Shown: positions 1-6,200 of the stretch, piece by piece
How the letters are laid out: each line of letters starts with the position of its first letter
Numbering within the stretch: the stretch's first letter is position 1
Origin: an uncultured Lachnospiraceae bacterium
Lineage (GTDB): Bacteria > Bacillota > Clostridia > Lachnospirales > Lachnospiraceae
Direction: 5' to 3'
DNA: 6,525 bases
NCBI GenBank assembly: GCA_910579425.1
Contig: CAJTVL010000144.1
Location: forward strand, 1 to 6,525
Made by a program: the position numbers and the translations under genes
Notes under the pieces: model-generated
The model's input: the letters and a program-made list of their open reading frames with translations, nothing else
What the model was told of the DNA's origin: nothing
Databases searched by the model: none

Positions 1-1
1 A

Positions 2-190
2 CGCAGTCAGTGTAAGACAATTGTATGCGATACCTCCTGGAAGGCAATTTTTGCCGCAGACGAGGCGGCATTCGATGTTCTCTGGGATGATATGGTTTCT
101 CAGCTTGAGGGCTTTGGATGGAATGATCTGGTAGCATTTGACACGGAGAAATATCAGCCCATAATTGATGCAAGAAAGGCAGCTCAGTAA
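2..190 (+). CDS. C-terminal end of a probable ABC-transporter extracellular sugar-binding protein (partial)
   Basis: Only the last 62 codons are present, open from the left edge in the frame starting at base 2 and ending in TAA at 188-190. The peptide contains SWKAIFAADEAAFDVLWDDM, then QLEGFGWNDLVAFDTEKYQP, and ends IIDARKAAQ. An aromatic-rich helix with W-D-D-M, a G-[FY]-G-W/Y turn and a final amphipathic helix is typical of the C-termini of family 1 (LplA/lipoprotein-type) solute-binding proteins of carbohydrate ABC importers. Such proteins sit lipid-anchored outside the membrane and deliver oligosaccharides to a permease pair. The location just upstream of two cytoplasmic GH43 enzymes fits this role. 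The lipobox and ligand site lie outside the window, so the assignment rests on the tail and the context. The 141 bp that follow contain a promoter and no further gene. Confidence 0.6.
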   Translation, partial: RSQCKTIVCDTSWKAIFAADEAAFDVLWDDMVSQLEGFGWNDLVAFDTEKYQPIIDARKAAQ

Positions 191-278
191 TCAGTCACAA
201 TTGAGGGAAATTCAATGGCAAGAGGCAGCGAAAGGTGCCTTTGTGCGCATATAAGGGAATGCGGAGCCTTTCCTTTTC

Positions 279-287
279 TGGTATAAT
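279..287 (+). promoter_or_regulatory. Extended -10 promoter for the GH43 pair
   Basis: TG at 279-280, one base, then a perfect TATAAT at 282-287 form an extended -10 element. No good -35 hexamer is seen 16-18 bp upstream, which is tolerated when the TGn extension is present. Transcription would start near 294, about 38 nt before the first GH43 start codon. The GH43 genes can therefore be transcribed independently of the upstream transporter genes. I saw no catabolite-repression (cre) consensus in 191-331. Confidence 0.6.
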
Positions 288-331
288 ACAGATATAAATT
301 AAGGACGTCAAAGTCCTGCTGGAGGTTTGCG

Positions 332-1900
332 ATGAAGATTTGTAATCCATTATTTCAGGCGGATATGCCGGATCCTGATATTATTCGGGTAGGCAATGAT
401 TTTTATATGGTTTCCACTACCATGTTTTATATGCCGGCAGCACCCGTCCTGAAATCAGGAGATCTGCAGCATTGGCAGATCGTTTCTTATATATGCCCCA
501 ATATTGCGGACAATGATATTTATCGGCTTGAAAACGGAAAAAACGCTTATGGGAAAGGACAGTGGGCAAGTAGTCTGATGCAGTATAAGGGACGGTTCTA
601 TGCATGCTTTGTCTGTCATGATATGAAGAAAACCTATTTGTTTTCGACGGACGATATCGAAAAAAGTGACTGGGACAGAATAGAGCTGGAAGCCGTGTAT
701 CACGACATGTCTTTTCTGTGCTGGGAGGATAAGGTATACCTGGTTTATGGGAATGGGGAAATCCGCATTGTAGAATTAAAGAAGGATTTCTCAGGCGTTG
801 TGGAAGGGTCTGACCGGCTGCTTCTTGATACTCCGAAGGAGGGGCTTAAACTGCGCTGCGAAGGGTGCCGGACTTATGTAAAGGATGGGTGGATCTATCT
901 GCTTTTTATCGACTGGCCGGAGGATAGGGCGGAAAAAAGGGGAAAGCGGCGAGAAGTCTGTTACCGTCTTAAGGATCCTTTCGGTTCCTATGAGAGAAAG
1001 ACAATTTTGTATGATGATATGTGGCGGCCGGGGTGCGGAATTGCACAGGGGCCTATTTTTGCTGATACTTACGGTAACTGGTATTCTGTGATGTTTCAGG
1101 ACAGCGGCGCTGTCGGAAGAGTGCCGTTTATAATGCCGGTGGAATGGAAAGACGGGTGGCCGGTTTTGGGCGTGGATGGGAAGGTGCCGGAAAGCTTTAC
1201 GGTTCCTTTTGCGGAAACGAAGACGGAGGAAATCATCCGGAGTGACAGCTTTTCACACGGTGAAAATATCCTGAAAAAGCAATGGCAGTGGAACCATGCG
1301 CCGGATAACGATGCGTGGTCGTTTACGGAGCGCCCGGGATTTTTGAGGTTAAAGAACAGGAAACCGGCGTTGGAACTGTTGGAAGCAACTAATACACTGA
1401 CCCAGAGAACCAGTGCACCTTACAGTGAATTTTTGGTCAATCTGGATTGCTCCGGTATGAAAGATGGAGATTATGCCGGACTGTGTGCATTAGTGGAGCA
1501 GTATGGTCAGATTGGGGTTAGGCAAAGGGATGGAAAACGGAATATTGTACTGAGACGCCGCGGGGGGAAAAGAGCGCCCTTTGAGGTGGCAGGGAAAGGA
1601 ATCAGGGCACTGAAAGAGTGGTATTCCGTGACAGAAAATGAAATTTCGATGGAAGCGGAAGGTATATGGCTGAAAATAGTATTCCGTTTTAACAGCTGGG
1701 GCCATGGCGCTGAAACTGCTGCATTTTTCTACAGCTTTGACGGGGAAAACTATTATCGTCTCGGAGAAGAGCTCGCGCTGTTCTATTCCCTTTCCATATT
1801 TGTCGGAGCTCGCATCGGAATCTTTTCTTATAATGAAGAAAAGACAGACGGCGGCTGGGCGGATTTCAGGGAGTTTATTTACCGGAATAAAGAGGAATAA
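332..1900 (+). CDS. GH43 glycoside hydrolase, beta-xylosidase / alpha-L-arabinofuranosidase type
   Basis: A 522-residue protein with no signal peptide, so cytoplasmic. It should release xylose or arabinose from imported hemicellulose oligosaccharides by single-step inversion. The N-terminal five-bladed propeller (about 5-295) begins with MPDPDIIRVGNDFYMVSTT, the signature of GH43 xylosidase/arabinofuranosidase subfamilies (GH43_11/_12-like). Expected catalytic residues can be placed: general base D14 (PDPD), pKa-tuning D125 (YHDMSFL) and general acid E177 (CEGCR). GIAQGP (236-241) and FQDSGAVGR (255-263) are further family landmarks. A C-terminal beta-sandwich (about 325-520) ends with GARIGIFSYN and GGWADF, as in the GH43_C2 domain that closes the active site. 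Length is normal and no active-site residue is missing. The start is supported by GGAGG at 321-325, 6 nt before ATG. Xylosidase versus arabinofuranosidase cannot be decided from sequence. Confidence 0.92.
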   Translation: MKICNPLFQADMPDPDIIRVGNDFYMVSTTMFYMPAAPVLKSGDLQHWQIVSYICPNIADNDIYRLENGKNAYGKGQWASSLMQYKGRFYACFVCHDMKKTYLFSTDDIEKSDWDRIELEAVYHDMSFLCWEDKVYLVYGNGEIRIVELKKDFSGVVEGSDRLLLDTPKEGLKLRCEGCRTYVKDGWIYLLFIDWPEDRAEKRGKRREVCYRLKDPFGSYERKTILYDDMWRPGCGIAQGPIFADTYGNWYSVMFQDSGAVGRVPFIMPVEWKDGWPVLGVDGKVPESFTVPFAETKTEEIIRSDSFSHGENILKKQWQWNHAPDNDAWSFTERPGFLRLKNRKPALELLEATNTLTQRTSAPYSEFLVNLDCSGMKDGDYAGLCALVEQYGQIGVRQRDGKRNIVLRRRGGKRAPFEVAGKGIRALKEWYSVTENEISMEAEGIWLKIVFRFNSWGHGAETAAFFYSFDGENYYRLGEELALFYSLSIFVGARIGIFSYNEEKTDGGWADFREFIYRNKEE

Positions 1901-1929
1901 AACAGGATTTTTACAGGGGGAAGAGGAAT

Positions 1930-3720
1930 ATGGAAATATTATGCTACACAAGGCAGCCGAAGGAAGATATTATATATGGAAATCGTATGGCGAATAGTAT
2001 GCATCTGGCGTATCGGGGGGAGGATGGTTTGTTTCGGCCGTTCCATCATAATGAAGGGATTCTTTACGCCAAAGCCGTGGAGAATACCTTAAGCGGGGTA
2101 TTGGATGCCAGAAGCATGAAAAGCCCATGGATTTTTTTAATGAAAGATGGCGGTTATGGAGTAGCTGCTGTCCGCACAGGTGCAGAAGGGGAGAAAGATC
2201 CGGATAGCGAAGGATGTATCCTGTTTTTTATCAGCGAGGATTTGGTTCATTATAAAGAGATTGGGCTTTGCCGTCTTCTGGAATCAGGATATATCGAAGA
2301 AGTGCGCTGTGCGTATGATGGGGATAGACAGAGCTATAAAGTTTGCTGGAGGGGAGAAAAGAACGGCTGGCAGGAAGGGCTCTATGATTTCGGAGAGGGG
2401 ACGGGAGGTACTCTATGCTCCGTAAGAAAAGCGGATGCTCCGGAAATACCGGCACCGGATGTTTTGGAGGAAGAACTTGAGCTGATAGAAGGTGCCATTT
2501 GGGGTAATGTAGTTGAGATTCCGGCAGAAACAGGAGATTATCTGTCAAAGAAGCTGTTGGTACCTGTCTGTGTGGCAATGGAGCTCTCAGAAAAAGGGCC
2601 TTTTGGAAGTGAGGATGAGTTAAAAAATGTGAAGGCTGTTGCCGTCTACAGCGATGGAAGCAGAGTGGAGCGGAAGATAGACTGGGAAAATCCTGTCGAA
2701 GGAATCGTCCGGGGAAAGGTGCATCAGGAGTATTTCCCTGCACCGTTTGCCGAACATCGTGCGGATCCGGTTTGCATGTACAAAGACGGAAAATATTATT
2801 TTTTGGCAACAAATGACGCGGATGATAACCATACCCTTTACATGAGATGTTCTGACACGCTGGAAGGTATTATAACGGCTGAAGAAAGTCTTTTTCTGGA
2901 TTCGGATACTTATCCGGGAATAGGAGGGCTCCTCTGGGCACCTGAATTTCATGAGATAGATGGAAAGCTCTATGTGTTTCATGCGGCAACAGCGGGGGAG
3001 TTTTACTGTGAAGAGTCCCGTGTGCGCAGACTCAGGGAAGGGGGCGATCCTATGTGCAGAAATGACTGGTCGGAACCGATTATGGTAGTGAAAAAAGACG
3101 GCGCCCCTCTGTGTGAAGAAGGAAAAGTAATTTCCCTTGATATGACCACCTTTACCTATGAGGGAAAGGTTTATGCCATGTGGTCGCAAAGACAGTTCCT
3201 TCCGGTGGATCAGGGAGCATGGCTGTATCTGGCACAGATTGATGAAAAAGAACCATGGAAGCTTATATCCGATCCGGTCTGCATTGCAAAACCGGAATAT
3301 GGCTGGGAAAATAACCATACGTATGTAGTTGAAGGGCCATTTGCCCTGGAAAGAGAGGGGCAGTTGATGGTGACCTATGCTGCGGCAGCAGTGGATGCAA
3401 CTTACACAGTTGGATTGTTAAAACCTGTAGCGGGGAGCGATATTCTGGAACCTGGCAGTTGGCGAAAAAATAATTACCCGCTCATGTCCTCCAATTCAGT
3501 CAGGGGAGAATATGGTCCCGGACATAATTCCTATCTGACTGATGAAAACGGATTGGTATGGAACTTTTATCATATGCGCAGTGGAGTGGATGGACCGAGA
3601 TCTTCCGCCGTCAGGAGAACCCATTTTGATGTTGACGGGGAGCCCATGCTGGACGTAACGGACGAGCTGGATTTGCCGGAAAAATTTAGATGCGTAGAAG
3701 TGCGTCTGCATACAAAATAA
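1930..3720 (+). CDS. Multidomain GH43 glycoside hydrolase, arabinofuranosidase-like
   Basis: A 596-residue cytoplasmic protein in three parts. Residues about 1-165 contain the start RQPKEDIIYG, SMHLAYR and FFISEDLVHYKEIGL, which look like blades of an incomplete GH43-like propeller without a catalytic triad. Residues about 205-265 (AVAVYSDGSRVERKIDW, then GIVRGKV) resemble a bacterial Ig-like linker domain. Residues about 268-590 form the catalytic GH43 propeller: base D279 (HRADPV), WAPEFH (336-341), pKa-tuning D404 (SLDMTTF), general acid E468 (VVEGPF) and H532 (GPGHNS) are all present. The domain type suggests release of alpha-L-arabinofuranosyl groups from arabinan or arabinoxylan oligosaccharides, but the substrate is inferred. 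The gene starts 29 bp after the previous stop, with AGGGGG/AGAGG (1915-1926) before ATG, so it is co-transcribed with the first GH43 gene. The two enzymes are only distantly similar and probably attack different linkages. Confidence 0.87.
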   Translation: MEILCYTRQPKEDIIYGNRMANSMHLAYRGEDGLFRPFHHNEGILYAKAVENTLSGVLDARSMKSPWIFLMKDGGYGVAAVRTGAEGEKDPDSEGCILFFISEDLVHYKEIGLCRLLESGYIEEVRCAYDGDRQSYKVCWRGEKNGWQEGLYDFGEGTGGTLCSVRKADAPEIPAPDVLEEELELIEGAIWGNVVEIPAETGDYLSKKLLVPVCVAMELSEKGPFGSEDELKNVKAVAVYSDGSRVERKIDWENPVEGIVRGKVHQEYFPAPFAEHRADPVCMYKDGKYYFLATNDADDNHTLYMRCSDTLEGIITAEESLFLDSDTYPGIGGLLWAPEFHEIDGKLYVFHAATAGEFYCEESRVRRLREGGDPMCRNDWSEPIMVVKKDGAPLCEEGKVISLDMTTFTYEGKVYAMWSQRQFLPVDQGAWLYLAQIDEKEPWKLISDPVCIAKPEYGWENNHTYVVEGPFALEREGQLMVTYAAAAVDATYTVGLLKPVAGSDILEPGSWRKNNYPLMSSNSVRGEYGPGHNSYLTDENGLVWNFYHMRSGVDGPRSSAVRRTHFDVDGEPMLDVTDELDLPEKFRCVEVRLHTK

Positions 3721-3770
3721 GAGAAGCAGGTTGCCATTCGCAGTCTAATTAAAGTATAAAAGCCAATTGT

Positions 3771-3820
3771 TATAGAGAGCTTCAAACCCAGTGTTTATCT
3801 ATGGTTTGAGGCTTTCTGTG
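3771..3820 (+). terminator. Long hairpin after the GH43 operon, probable terminator
   Basis: Bases 3771-3788 pair with 3803-3820 to form an 18-bp stem, including four G-T wobbles, around a 14-nt loop. The core AGCTTCAAACC / GGTTTGAGGCT is continuous apart from one wobble. It lies 50 bp past the stop of the second GH43 gene. There is no clean T-run directly after the stem. The A/T-rich outer arm (TATAGAGAG / CTTTCTGTG) may serve instead, or the hairpin may act mainly as an mRNA 3' end stabiliser. The structure is clear; the terminator role is inferred. Confidence 0.55.
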
Positions 3821-3852
3821 GTTTATCAGACTTGCATTTCAACCAGAATGTC

Positions 3853-3874
3853 GGTATTTTTATAAAAATATACC
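3853..3874. repeat. Imperfect AT-rich inverted repeat upstream of the IS gene pair
   Basis: GGTAT (3853-3857) is mirrored by ATACC (3870-3874), with T-run and A-run inner arms, giving a near-palindrome with a 2-nt offset. It sits 10 bp upstream of the TTGACA element. It could be an operator, part of the insertion-sequence end, or incidental AT-rich symmetry. I cannot tell these apart. Confidence 0.35.
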
Positions 3875-3883
3875 AATAAAGCA

Positions 3884-3920
3884 TTGACATTTTTTGATGG
3901 TATGTATTATGGTATATAAT
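3884..3920 (+). promoter_or_regulatory. Promoter region of the IS accessory gene
   Basis: A consensus TTGACA lies at 3884-3889 and a consensus TATAAT at 3915-3920, but their 25-bp spacing is too long for one promoter. TATTAT (3905-3910, 15-bp spacer) or TTATGG (3907-3912, 17-bp spacer) may serve as -10 for the TTGACA box. TATAAT may work alone or with a weak -35. The region lies 28-64 bp before the ATG of the 121-codon ORF, so a promoter for the IS genes is likely even though the exact pairing is uncertain. Confidence 0.5.
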
Positions 3921-3947
3921 ACCAACACGTGAAAGGAAGACCATAAA

Positions 3948-4313
3948 ATGTCGATCGTAAGGTATGTGAGTAAAAAAACAGGACGGGTTGCTGTCTATGA
4001 ATCAACTTCCCATTATGACCCTGAGACAAAACAGTCCAGACCCATCCGGAAATATCTTGGCACCGAAGACCCGCAGACGGGTGAGTTGATCCCCTCGTCG
4101 GGAAAACGCGGGAGGAAAAAGGAAGCTGGCAGCAATACCAGCCATAACAAACAGGAAAAAAAGGAAACTGACTACAGGCTCCTTGCTGAGACACTGAAAA
4201 AGGAATGCATGGAAAAAGATGCCAGGATCAAGTTTTTAGAACACCGCAACCAGCTGCTGCGTTCCGCTTTGGAACGCATAAAGGAAATGGCTTCCCATCT
4301 ACCGGAAGCATAA
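3948..4313 (+). CDS. Insertion-sequence accessory protein with basic motif and coiled coil
   Basis: 121 residues, apparently intact. The N-terminus (1-50: IVRYVSKKTGRVAVYEST, HYDPETKQSRPIRKYLG, DPQTGELIPS) is a beta-hairpin-rich segment. I recognise it from short ORFs or N-termini linked to Clostridia transposases, where the theme is YES..YD..KKQ.R..RK.LG..DP.TGE. A basic patch GKRGRKKE (52-59) resembles an AT-hook or DNA-contact motif. Residues about 74-116 (LLAETLKKE, then IKFLEHRNQLLRSALERIKEM) form a heptad-type coiled coil suited to dimerisation or pairing with the transposase. AAAGGA at 3932-3937 precedes ATG by 10 nt. It lies 22 bp upstream of the transposase remnant, so the two were translated from one message. 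The exact biochemical role is unknown. With the transposase dead it may still bind related elements in trans. Confidence 0.65.
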   Translation: MSIVRYVSKKTGRVAVYESTSHYDPETKQSRPIRKYLGTEDPQTGELIPSSGKRGRKKEAGSNTSHNKQEKKETDYRLLAETLKKECMEKDARIKFLEHRNQLLRSALERIKEMASHLPEA

Positions 4314-4335
4314 AAGAGTTTTACAGGAGGCAGCT

Positions 4336-4842
4336 ATGGATTGTCTGTTTTCAGAACTTACCACTCTCCAATACCAGAACAAAGCCATGCGCCAGGAATT
4401 AGAAGCCTTCCGGAATGGGGAAAGGTATAAAAAGCTGCAGGCGGACCACCATAAGGTGGTAACAGGGTATATCAAGGAGATCAGCCGGTTAAAAAAGAAC
4501 TGGCAAAGGCCCATGCCGACACGGCCAGGGTCCGGAACATCTGGTTTGAGGAATGCGACTCGGACTGGGAAAAGTACCAGAAATTTCTTTGCATGGGTAG
4601 AAGACTTTTCGCTGCCCACTACGAACAATTTAAGCGGGAGGGCGCTGCATGGTGTGAAGACAAAAATGAAGGTGCCAGGCCAGTTTGCATCAGCCGGGAC
4701 AGCAGACAATTATGCAGCAATCCGAACTTATATAGAAACGTGCAGGAGGAACGGAATTAATGAGATGGAAGCATTGAAACGGCTGTGCAGGGGCTGCCCC
4801 TATACCGTAGAAGAAATATTCCCTCAAGCATCCCAGCCATAA
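4336..4842 (+). pseudogene. IS66-like transposase remnant: internal deletion, frame change, lost catalytic Glu
   Basis: A 168-codon frame remains open, but family members are about 450-550 residues. The N-terminus (MDCLFSELTTLQYQNKAMRQ to about residue 54) is a coiled coil. From 4497 to about 4592 the plausible protein runs in the -1 frame (ELAKAHADTARVRNIWFEEC, then DSDWEKYQKF), while the printed frame gives low-complexity R/T/G-rich sequence. From about 4588 the printed frame again makes sense: WVEDFSLPTTNNLSGRALHG, KTKMKVPGQF and IRTYIETCRRNGINEMEALK, then YTVEEIF. That is the IS66-type C-terminus. Most of the DDE domain is therefore deleted near 4583-4595. Residue 101, expected to be the catalytic Glu of NN-L-S-E-R, is Gly (GGG at 4636-4638). 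AGGAGG at 4325-4330 gives strong initiation 5 nt before ATG. The alternative -1 product would end at TAA 4758-4760. Not functional as a transposase. Confidence 0.65.
4475..4497 (+). promoter_or_regulatory. Candidate -1 ribosomal frameshift signal
   Basis: Within the transposase remnant, AGGAG (4475-4479) lies 11 nt upstream of the heptamer A_AAA_AAG (4491-4497), which is in the correct phase (TTA AAA AAG). This copies the dnaX layout: an SD-like stimulator about 10 nt before A_AAA_AAG. Downstream pairing options are CTGGC 4500-4504 with GCCAG 4524-4528, or the small hairpin GCCG-ACA-CGGC at 4515-4525; both are weak. After a -1 slip the reading becomes GAA CTG GCA AAG and continues a coiled-coil-like protein. 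The alternative is that one A was lost from an ancestral run of seven in a dying gene. Confidence 0.45.
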
Positions 4843-4881
4843 AAGCATGAAGCCTATTTGAAACAAATGGCCGGCGGAATA

Positions 4882-4921
4882 CCGGTCTATTCGTATTGAA
4901 AAAACTGTGAATAGTAACCGG
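4882..4921 (+). repeat. Imperfect inverted repeat downstream of the IS remnant
   Basis: CCGG (4882-4885) and CTATTC (4887-4892) are mirrored by GAATAG (4909-4914) and CCGG (4918-4921), a bulged 10-bp stem. Another CCGG at 4871-4874 can compete for pairing, and a smaller stem ATTTG-AAA-CAAAT lies just before it (4856-4868). No T-run follows, so a Rho-independent terminator is unlikely. It may be part of the IS right end or an mRNA structure. The rest of 4843-4957 shows no gene. Confidence 0.35.
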
Positions 4922-4957
4922 CTGAAATCTGAACTGTTATATTTATATTTCCCAATC

Positions 4958-4986
4958 TTTGCATGGAAAAAAATATATGGTATACT
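4958..4986 (+). promoter_or_regulatory. Promoter of the DUF262/ATPase unit
   Basis: TTTGCA (4958-4963, 4/6 to the -35 consensus), a 17-bp spacer and TATACT (4981-4986, 5/6 to the -10 consensus), preceded by TG at 4978-4979 as an extended -10. The predicted start near 4993 leaves a leader of about 50 nt before the ATG at 5044. This gives the two-gene module its own transcription, independent of the IS remnant. Confidence 0.6.
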
Positions 4987-5043
4987 GACAAATAGAATGG
5001 CAAAGAACAGGACATGACAAATGTTTACGAGAGGAAGGACTCA

Positions 5044-6177
5044 ATGGCTGCCGAAAAGCAATTAAAGACAGACGGGGTTGAGGAAGAACAATTATATCCT
5101 GAAGCATACGAGAAAGAAATAGTGGAACCGTTTAATCCTAAGGATGTGGATATTGTTTCTCAGCCAATGGTAATTTCTAATATAATTGATCAGTTAAAAT
5201 ATAATGATATTTTGTTGGAACCTGATTTTCAAAGACATCCTGATTTGTGGAATCCAAAACAACAAAGTAGATTAATAGAATCGCTGATTATTCGGATACC
5301 ACTGCCGACTTTTTATTTTGACAGCACAAAAGACGATAAATTAATAGTAGTAGACGGATTGCAAAGACTGTACGCTATTAAAAGATTTATGGTTCTTGAC
5401 AAAGAGGATTCCGACCGTCTTAGGCTGACAGATTTAGAATATTTAAGTGAATACGAAGGGAAAATATTTGAGGAGCTTCCGGCTAACATACAGAGGCGGA
5501 TCAAAGCGCAGACACTGACCGCTTATGTCATTAGACCGGGAACACCTGATAAGGTAAGGACAAGTATTTTTACAAGGATTAATACAGGCGGATTAACCTT
5601 AGAGCCGGCGGAAATTAAAAATTCTGTTTATAGAGGGCAAGCCGCCAATTTATTAAAAGAATTGGCTCATTCTGAGGAATTTATCAAGGCAACCCGAAAT
5701 AAAATAGATTCCTCCAGAATGCTGGACTGCGAATTTGTCAATCGTTTTCTGGCTTTTTATTTATTAGGTATAGACCAATATCCGGGTAATCTGGAAGATT
5801 ATTTAAATACTGTGATGAGTAGATTGCAGACAGAGTCAGAGCATACGCTGGAAAAATGTCGCAGGAATTTTTTGAAAGCAATGAAATATGCTTCCGCTAT
5901 TTTTGGAGACACGGCTTTTAGAAAAATTAATGCGGACAGACGGTATGGGAAGATTAATAAACCTCTGTATGATGCCGTAGCAGTTAATTTGGCCAGATTG
6001 GAAGTAAGGGATTGTGAAGAACTGCTGCAAAAAAAAGAAGAGTTGTCAGGCAAATATATTTCTTTATTGAATGATAAAAAATTTGTGGATATTATTACAA
6101 GAGGAACGGCAACTATTAGTAGCGTTAAAGGAAGATATGATGCAATATATAAACTTTTTCAAGAGGTATTATGTTAA
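5044..6177 (+). CDS. Stand-alone DUF262 (GmrS/ParB-like fold) protein, putative defence component
   Basis: 377 residues from the ATG at 5044, chosen because GAGGAAGG (5031-5038) sits 5 nt upstream; the in-frame ATG at 5014 lacks a well-spaced site. After a charged N-terminus (1-35) comes a DUF262 domain (about 38-260): EPDFQRHPDLWN (59-70), VDGLQRL (103-109, matching the family DGQQR nucleotide-site motif with L for the first Q) and IFTRINTGG (175-183). The C-terminal half is helical. There is no HNH-type DUF1524 nuclease domain, unlike full-length GmrSD, SspE or BrxU-type enzymes. In those proteins DUF262 couples NTP hydrolysis to DNA recognition or cleavage. Here the partner is probably the ATPase gene 23 bp downstream. 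A role in phage or plasmid restriction is inferred from family and pairing. Codon use is visibly AT-richer than in the GH43 genes, consistent with acquisition. Confidence 0.8.
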   Translation: MAAEKQLKTDGVEEEQLYPEAYEKEIVEPFNPKDVDIVSQPMVISNIIDQLKYNDILLEPDFQRHPDLWNPKQQSRLIESLIIRIPLPTFYFDSTKDDKLIVVDGLQRLYAIKRFMVLDKEDSDRLRLTDLEYLSEYEGKIFEELPANIQRRIKAQTLTAYVIRPGTPDKVRTSIFTRINTGGLTLEPAEIKNSVYRGQAANLLKELAHSEEFIKATRNKIDSSRMLDCEFVNRFLAFYLLGIDQYPGNLEDYLNTVMSRLQTESEHTLEKCRRNFLKAMKYASAIFGDTAFRKINADRRYGKINKPLYDAVAVNLARLEVRDCEELLQKKEELSGKYISLLNDKKFVDIITRGTATISSVKGRYDAIYKLFQEVLC

Positions 6178-6200
6178 AGCAGGCAGAGGGGAGTTAGTAA

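Larger units (their letters stand above)
3948..4842 (+). mobile_element. Decayed IS66-like insertion sequence (coding part; ends not defined)
   Basis: Two adjacent genes with IS character: a 121-codon accessory ORF and, 22 bp further, a transposase remnant. The remnant's C-terminus carries TNNLSGRALHGVKTKMKV, close to the NNxSERxLRxVKxKxKV block of IS66-family DDE transposases. About 1 kb of the expected transposase is missing. The boundaries given are the coding span. The true ends probably lie between about 3821 and 3883 on the left and between 4843 and 4990 on the right, but no convincing terminal inverted repeats or target duplication could be read. The element separates the sugar-utilisation operon from the DUF262/ATPase unit. 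Confidence 0.55.

Noticed and set aside
220..280. Rho-independent terminator after the sugar-binding protein gene
   Set aside because: AGGCA/TGCCT and GGAA/TTCC pairs exist, but the stems are only 4-5 bp and no T-run follows, so they are too weak to call.
1490..1951. Minus-strand open frame of 153 codons across the end of the first GH43 gene
   Set aside because: Low-complexity F/P/S-rich translation with no family likeness; antisense shadow of the GH43_C2 region.
2620..3318. Long minus-strand open frame (232 codons) opposite the second GH43 gene, overlapped by another of 193 codons at 2231-2812
   Set aside because: No recognisable domain, and each lies fully inside a well-supported GH43 coding region on the other strand, so they are shadow frames.
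4853..4874. Terminator after the transposase remnant (ATTTG-AAA-CAAAT)
   Set aside because: The stem is short and AU-rich with no T-tract behind it.
3849..4990. TGTCGGTAT (3849-3857) and ATACTGACA (4982-4990) as terminal inverted repeats of the IS
   Set aside because: Only 8 of 9 bases match and pairing stops there. The right copy overlaps the -10 of the DUF262 gene, and the flanking 8 bp (AACCAGAA versus AATAGAAT) do not form a target duplication.
5014..5043. Upstream in-frame ATG adding ten residues to the DUF262 protein
   Set aside because: ACAGGA lies only about 1 nt from this ATG, while the ATG at 5044 has GAGGAAGG at ideal spacing.
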